From Flagellimonas zhangzhouensis (lineage in GTDB: Bacteria; Bacteroidota; Bacteroidia; Flavobacteriales; Flavobacteriaceae), in the NCBI RefSeq assembly GCF_900102925.1, contig NZ_FNKI01000007.1:1-64000 (forward strand): DNA of 64,000 nucleotides. Reading direction: 5' to 3'. The first letter of the stretch is position 1. Each line of letters begins with the position of its first letter. Shown piece after piece: positions 60,734-64,000 of the stretch. The notes under the pieces are model-generated. The model had not been told where the DNA came from and made no database searches. It was given only the letters and a program-made list of their open reading frames with translations. A program made the position numbers and the translations under genes.

Positions 60734-61690
60734 TTATAGTTTAAAAAACGAATCAACAAATTCGAACTTATTGAACACTTGCAAGTCTTCTATCCCCTCA
60801 CCTACACCAATGTATTTTACGGGAATTTGGAATTGATCGGAAATTCCGATTACCACACCCCCTTTGGCGGTACCGTCCAATTTGGTCACAGCTAAACTGG
60901 TTACTTCGGTTGCTTTGGTGAATTGTTTGGCTTGTTCAAAGGCATTTTGTCCTGTGGAACCATCCAACACCAACAATACTTCGTGCGGGGCATCAGGCAC
61001 AACCTTTTGCATAACCCGCTTTACTTTGGAAAGCTCGTTCATTAGGTTGACTTTATTATGCAAACGTCCCGCAGTATCTACCAACACCACATCTGCATTT
61101 TCAGCAACGGCAGAATTCAAAGTGTCAAAGGCTACGGAGGCAGGGTCGCTTCCCATTTTTTGCTTTACGATGGGCACGTCCACGCGCTTGGCCCAAACTT
61201 CCAATTGATCTATGGCCGCCGCACGGAACGTATCTGCAGCACCCAACACCACTTTAAAGCCTTTATTCTTGAATTGATGGGCCAACTTTCCAATGGTCGT
61301 GGTCTTACCCACTCCATTAACACCTACCACCATGATCACGTATGGTTTTTTGTCTGTAGGCACTGTGATTTCGGAAGCATCGCCAGAATTTGTTTCGGAA
61401 AGTAAACCTGCAATCTCTTCCCGAAGTATTCCGTTAAGCTCATCAGTCCCCATATATTTATCACGGGAGACACGTTCTTCAATTCGTTCAATGATTTTTA
61501 AGGTCGTATTTACCCCAACATCGGAAGTCACCAATACCTCTTCCAAGTTATCCAATACCTCATCATCTACCTTGGATTTCCCTGCAACGGCCTTGCCCAA
61601 CTTACCAAAAAAGCTACTTTTTGACTTTTCAAGACCTTTGTCCAAGGTCTCTTTTTTCTCCTTGGAAAATATATTTTTGAATAAGCTCAT
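60734..61690 (-). CDS. ftsY: Signal recognition particle receptor FtsY
   Basis: FtsY is the membrane-associated GTPase that docks SRP-ribosome complexes. From ATG 61690 it has 318 residues: a short charged N-terminal A domain (MSLFKNIFSKEKKETLDKGL), the N domain, and the G domain with G1 GVNGVGKTTTIGKLA, VDTAGRLHNK, TKLDGTAKGG and the closing GEGIEDLQVFNKFEFVD. The A domain is short, as in Bacteroidota. Thirty-four upstream codons are rejected. A terminator hairpin lies between it and DUF4295. Confidence 0.97.
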   Translation of the reverse strand: MSLFKNIFSKEKKETLDKGLEKSKSSFFGKLGKAVAGKSKVDDEVLDNLEEVLVTSDVGVNTTLKIIERIEERVSRDKYMGTDELNGILREEIAGLLSETNSGDASEITVPTDKKPYVIMVVGVNGVGKTTTIGKLAHQFKNKGFKVVLGAADTFRAAAIDQLEVWAKRVDVPIVKQKMGSDPASVAFDTLNSAVAENADVVLVDTAGRLHNKVNLMNELSKVKRVMQKVVPDAPHEVLLVLDGSTGQNAFEQAKQFTKATEVTSLAVTKLDGTAKGGVVIGISDQFQIPVKYIGVGEGIEDLQVFNKFEFVDSFFKL

Positions 61691-61822
61691 CTTGTGTTCT
61701 TTGCTAATGGTCAAAGATAGGAAAGTAAGGGGAGTTTTGTTAATACAATATGTTCCTTGTGTTGCAATTGGGAAGTTTTTTAATTGCATCAAGTATTTCC
61801 AACCAAAAAATTGGACATAAAA

Positions 61823-61847
61823 AAAAGCCGCTTAAAAAGCGGCTTTT
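61823..61847 (-). terminator. Hairpin between DUF4295 and ftsY
   Basis: AAAAGCCGCTT (61823-61833) pairs with AAGCGGCTTTT (61837-61847) across three bases, flanked by A and T tracts. It may act as a partial terminator that lowers ftsY relative to the ribosomal genes. Confidence 0.7.
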
Positions 61848-61869
61848 CTATATGGTCTAGGATAAATCC

Positions 61870-62022
61870 TTATTTCTTGTTCAACCAGTCGTTTACCATT
61901 TCTGGGGCCATTACCGACTCAACGAAGGTATATGCACCAGTTTTTGGAGACTTCACCATTTTGATGGCTTTGGTCAATCTTTTGGATGACGACTGAAGTG
62001 TTGCTACTGTTTTCTTTGCCAT
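61870..62022 (-). CDS. DUF4295 family protein
   Basis: This is a 50-residue basic protein that begins MAKKTVATLQSSSKRLTKAI and ends MVNDWLNKK. It is a Bacteroidota-specific companion of rpmG, found next to it in many genomes and probably a ribosome-associated or ribosome-assembly protein. The function is not shown. It lies between rpmG and ftsY on the same strand. It is shorter than usual detection limits for genes. Confidence 0.9.
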   Translation of the reverse strand: MAKKTVATLQSSSKRLTKAIKMVKSPKTGAYTFVESVMAPEMVNDWLNKK

Positions 62023-62057
62023 GGCTTATATTTTTCTGCCTTTCTTAAAAAGACGAA

Positions 62058-62240
62058 TTACTTAATTTCTTTATGAACGGTCATACGCTTTAGAATCGGA
62101 TTGAATTTTTTGATTTCCATCCTATCTGGCGTGTTTTTCTTGTTCTTGGTGGTAATATACCTAGAAGTACCTGGCATACCAGACTCTTTGTGTTCTGTAC
62201 ACTCTAAAATTACCTGAATCCTATTTCCTTTCTTTGCCAT
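62058..62240 (-). CDS. rpmG: 50S ribosomal protein L33
   Basis: The 60-residue protein begins [18 protein letters not shown] and contains [20 protein letters not shown], the L33 signature. The zinc-binding CxxC pair is absent (one Cys only), so it is the zinc-free type. It sits between rpmB and DUF4295. Confidence 0.96.
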   Translation of the reverse strand: MAKKGNRIQVILECTEHKESGMPGTSRYITTKNKKNTPDRMEIKKFNPILKRMTVHKEIK

Positions 62241-62268
62241 TGTATTGTACTTAAAATGCTTTTACAAC

Positions 62269-62496
62269 TTACTTTTTGGAGTTGATTTCCTTCAAGACAG
62301 CAGAGATTCCTTTCTTGTTGATGATTTTCAATCCTTTTGAAGAAACGTTCAAGGTTACCCAACGATCTTCTTCTTGGATGTAAAACTTCTTTTTAGAAAT
62401 GTTCGAATCGAACCTTCTCTTGGTCTTATTGATAGAAAAGGAAACGTTATTTCCAAACATCACCTTTTTTCCTGTAACTTCACAAACTTTAGACAT
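62269..62496 (-). CDS. rpmB: 50S ribosomal protein L28
   Basis: The 75-residue protein begins MSKVCEVTGKKVMFGNNVSF and contains NKTKRRFDSNISKKKF, the L28 signature, at near-normal length. It is the first gene of the rpmB-rpmG-DUF4295-ftsY operon, 34 bases downstream of a perfect promoter. Confidence 0.96.
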   Translation of the reverse strand: MSKVCEVTGKKVMFGNNVSFSINKTKRRFDSNISKKKFYIQEEDRWVTLNVSSKGLKIINKKGISAVLKEINSKK

Positions 62497-62529
62497 CTCC
62501 CTAACTTTTGAGTGATTTTATTGAGGCTG

Positions 62530-62559
62530 CAAATTTATATCTTTTTAATGGTTGTACAA
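62530..62559 (-). promoter_or_regulatory. Promoter of rpmB-rpmG-DUF4295-ftsY
   Basis: On the minus strand this reads TTG, 19 bases, TAAATTTG, followed by CAGCC, the same discriminator as the leftward promoters at 299-464. Confidence 0.75.
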
Positions 62560-62568
62560 AATTCTTTT

Positions 62569-63816
62569 TCAGAAATTTAAAATTTCTTTGTACAATAACT
62601 CAAAAGCCTTGTTCACAGACTTTCTCACCACCCTTTCGCGAGACCTTCCCATACTGAATTTTTGGGCATAAGTGCCATTTGGCGTACTTATACCTATATA
62701 TACAGTTCCAACATCGGCATCTGAGTCTCCTTTCGTGGGACCAGCGTTACCTGTTGTGGCAATTCCAAAATCAGAACCTAGTTTTGATTTTACATTTTCA
62801 GCCATGGCAATCGCGACTTCCTCACTAACCACAGAATGCTTTTCAATGAGTTCCGCAGGCACATCCAACATATTGATCTTTACCTCGGTTGCATAACACA
62901 CCACACCCCCTTTAAAATATTGGGATGCACCCGGGACCGAAGTTACCGCTTGAGCTATGCTTCCTCCTGTAAAACTTTCGGCCGTAGCCAAAGTCAGGTT
63001 CTTTTGAGCCAACATATTCCCAATCTGCATCTCGATTTCGCCATCCTCTTCTTCACCATATATTATATCACCTATATATTGATATAGTTTTTTTATTTCT
63101 GAGGCAATATCATCTTCTAGAGCTTGTTTATCTTTTCCTGTTGACGAAAGTCGTAAACGAACCCTAGAAAAGTTAGGCAAATAGGCCAATTTGATATGTG
63201 ATGGCAAATTATTTTCCCAATCTTCGAGCTTTTCTGCAAGAGCACTTTCTCCCATTCCATAAGTGAGAACGGTTCTATGTACGATATGCGGACGATCAAA
63301 CTCTTCCACAATTTTAGGTAGCACAAGATCATTCATCAAGTTTTTCATCTCGTAGGGCACTCCTGGCAATGAAATAAAGGCTGTATTGCCCTTTTTCATC
63401 CACATGCCGGGCGCCGTTCCATAAGCATTGTGCAAGACCGTAGCCCTTGAGGGCACCATGGCCTGTTCCTTATTTAAGTCCGATATCGGAGTTTTAATGT
63501 GCTTTTTAAACAGCTCTTGAATATGGTCCCAAACAGCTTTATCCGAAACCAGTTCATCATCCAAAAATTGACAAAGGGTTTTTTTGGTGATGTCATCTTT
63601 GGTTGGACCAAGCCCACCTGTAATAATGACCACCGAAGATCGGCTATTCGCCTCCTCCAATGCCTGAAGAATATGTTCGCGATTATCTTGTACCGAAGTA
63701 ATTTGATACACGGCAACCCCAATTTCATTCAAGGCTTTGGAAATAAAGGCCGAGTTGGAGTCTATAATCTGCCCAATGAGAATTTCATCCCCAATGGTGA
63801 TGATTTCGGCTTGCAT
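62569..63816 (-). CDS. cinA: CinA-family nicotinamide-nucleotide amidohydrolase
   Basis: From ATG 63816 the product has 415 residues in two domains: an N-terminal MoaB/MogA-like domain ([20 protein letters not shown], then [15 protein letters not shown]) and a C-terminal PncC-like amidase ([23 protein letters not shown] and [20 protein letters not shown]). CinA recycles NMN from damaged or used pyridine nucleotides; the competence name is historical. The TTG four codons upstream is not needed. The 61-codon partial gene ends one base upstream. Confidence 0.94.
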   Translation of the reverse strand: MQAEIITIGDEILIGQIIDSNSAFISKALNEIGVAVYQITSVQDNREHILQALEEANSRSSVVIITGGLGPTKDDITKKTLCQFLDDELVSDKAVWDHIQELFKKHIKTPISDLNKEQAMVPSRATVLHNAYGTAPGMWMKKGNTAFISLPGVPYEMKNLMNDLVLPKIVEEFDRPHIVHRTVLTYGMGESALAEKLEDWENNLPSHIKLAYLPNFSRVRLRLSSTGKDKQALEDDIASEIKKLYQYIGDIIYGEEEDGEIEMQIGNMLAQKNLTLATAESFTGGSIAQAVTSVPGASQYFKGGVVCYATEVKINMLDVPAELIEKHSVVSEEVAIAMAENVKSKLGSDFGIATTGNAGPTKGDSDADVGTVYIGISTPNGTYAQKFSMGRSRERVVRKSVNKAFELLYKEILNF

Positions 63817-63817
63817 G

Positions 63818-64000
63818 CTATAAATCAAAGTCTTTTTTTAGCTCGGCGACCACTTGAAGGATGTCTTTTTTCAGTTCTGGGAACTTTTGTTCAATTTCAC
63901 CTAAACTCCCTTCCGATTTACCCAAAGTTTCAATATCCAAAGCCATGGCACGTGTTTGTTCCATTCCAAGGATATCTACATTGGGTTTTATTTTGTGGGC
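63818..64000 (-). CDS. HPt-domain protein, C-terminal part (cut by the window edge)
   Basis: Sixty codons and a TAG stop are visible: [20 protein letters not shown], a long helix, and [19 protein letters not shown]. The sequence A-H-K-I-K-P-N is the phosphorylated-histidine motif of a histidine-containing phosphotransfer (HPt) domain, the middle step in phosphorelays. The N-terminal half is outside. It is followed at once by cinA. Confidence 0.8.
   Translation of the reverse strand, partial: AHKIKPNVDILGMEQTRAMALDIETLGKSEGSLGEIEQKFPELKKDILQVVAELKKDFDL

Noticed and set aside
1..64000. CRISPR array, prophage, insertion sequence or integron
   Set aside because: No regularly spaced repeats, transposase, integrase or phage structural genes were found on either strand.

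Overview
This is 64 kb of chromosome from a member of the Bacteroidota, almost certainly a pigmented, probably marine member of the Flavobacteriaceae (the Muricauda/Allomuricauda/Robiginitalea type of genome is a reasonable guess, not proven). The reasons are the promoters (TTG, 19-20 bases, TAnnTTTG, the form of this phylum), the near absence of Shine-Dalgarno sequences, a SusC-style TonB receptor with a carboxypeptidase-regulatory-like leader domain, the DUF4295 gene beside rpmG, an FKBP lipoprotein with calcium-type repeats, and a MerR-crtI-crtB-crtZ carotenoid operon. No phage, transposon, CRISPR array or integrase was seen.

Layout. 1-600 is a promoter region: three tandem promoters fire leftwards, probably into an rRNA operon beyond the edge, and one fires rightwards into thrS-infC-rpmI-rplT. 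4.0-16.7 kb is mostly housekeeping: YjbQ, HAD phosphatase, dienelactone hydrolase, a secreted family mislabelled asparagine synthetase B, dnaB, accA, an LptF/G permease, tgt, a split transketolase, an outer-membrane barrel and an FKBP lipoprotein. 16.3-25.2 kb holds an S4 protein, a phosphoribosyltransferase, aroK, tRNA-Lys, a GerW/YtfI-like pair, a MacA-MacB-type ABC exporter, deoC-deoD and a mechanosensitive channel.

26.6-35.2 kb looks like an accessory uptake and acyl-metabolism locus: an SDR reductase diverges from a sodium symporter, secreted alpha/beta hydrolase, TonB receptor, KAS III-like enzyme and acyl-CoA ligase. The KAS III-like enzyme keeps its cysteine but has lost the catalytic His and Asn. 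35.3-38.6 kb has a phosphodiesterase-like/alkaline phosphatase fusion, tRNA-Leu, DinB and a secreted unknown. 38.7-42.4 kb is the carotenoid operon, led by a regulator resembling the B12-based light sensor CarH. 42.4-49.2 kb (minus strand) has a tandem pair of TlpA-like proteins, one without its cysteines, then aconitase, MoxR and a SurA/PpiC periplasmic folding operon.

49.3-55.2 kb has small unknowns, a Tat-exported Gfo/Idh/MocA oxidoreductase with DoxX, and the most unusual protein of the window, an 861-residue chain of two cyclic-nucleotide-binding-like domains, a PlsC-like acyltransferase and an SGNH hydrolase. 55.2-64 kb is the core series rimO / ftsY-DUF4295-rpmG-rpmB / cinA / HPt protein, split by an accessory block (serine hydrolase, an A+T-rich TPR pair, an amidase).

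Most starts were revised inwards: several TTG codons that look like starts are the end of a TAnnTTTG promoter element. The reverse holds for infC, whose conserved N-terminus requires an upstream ATA start.
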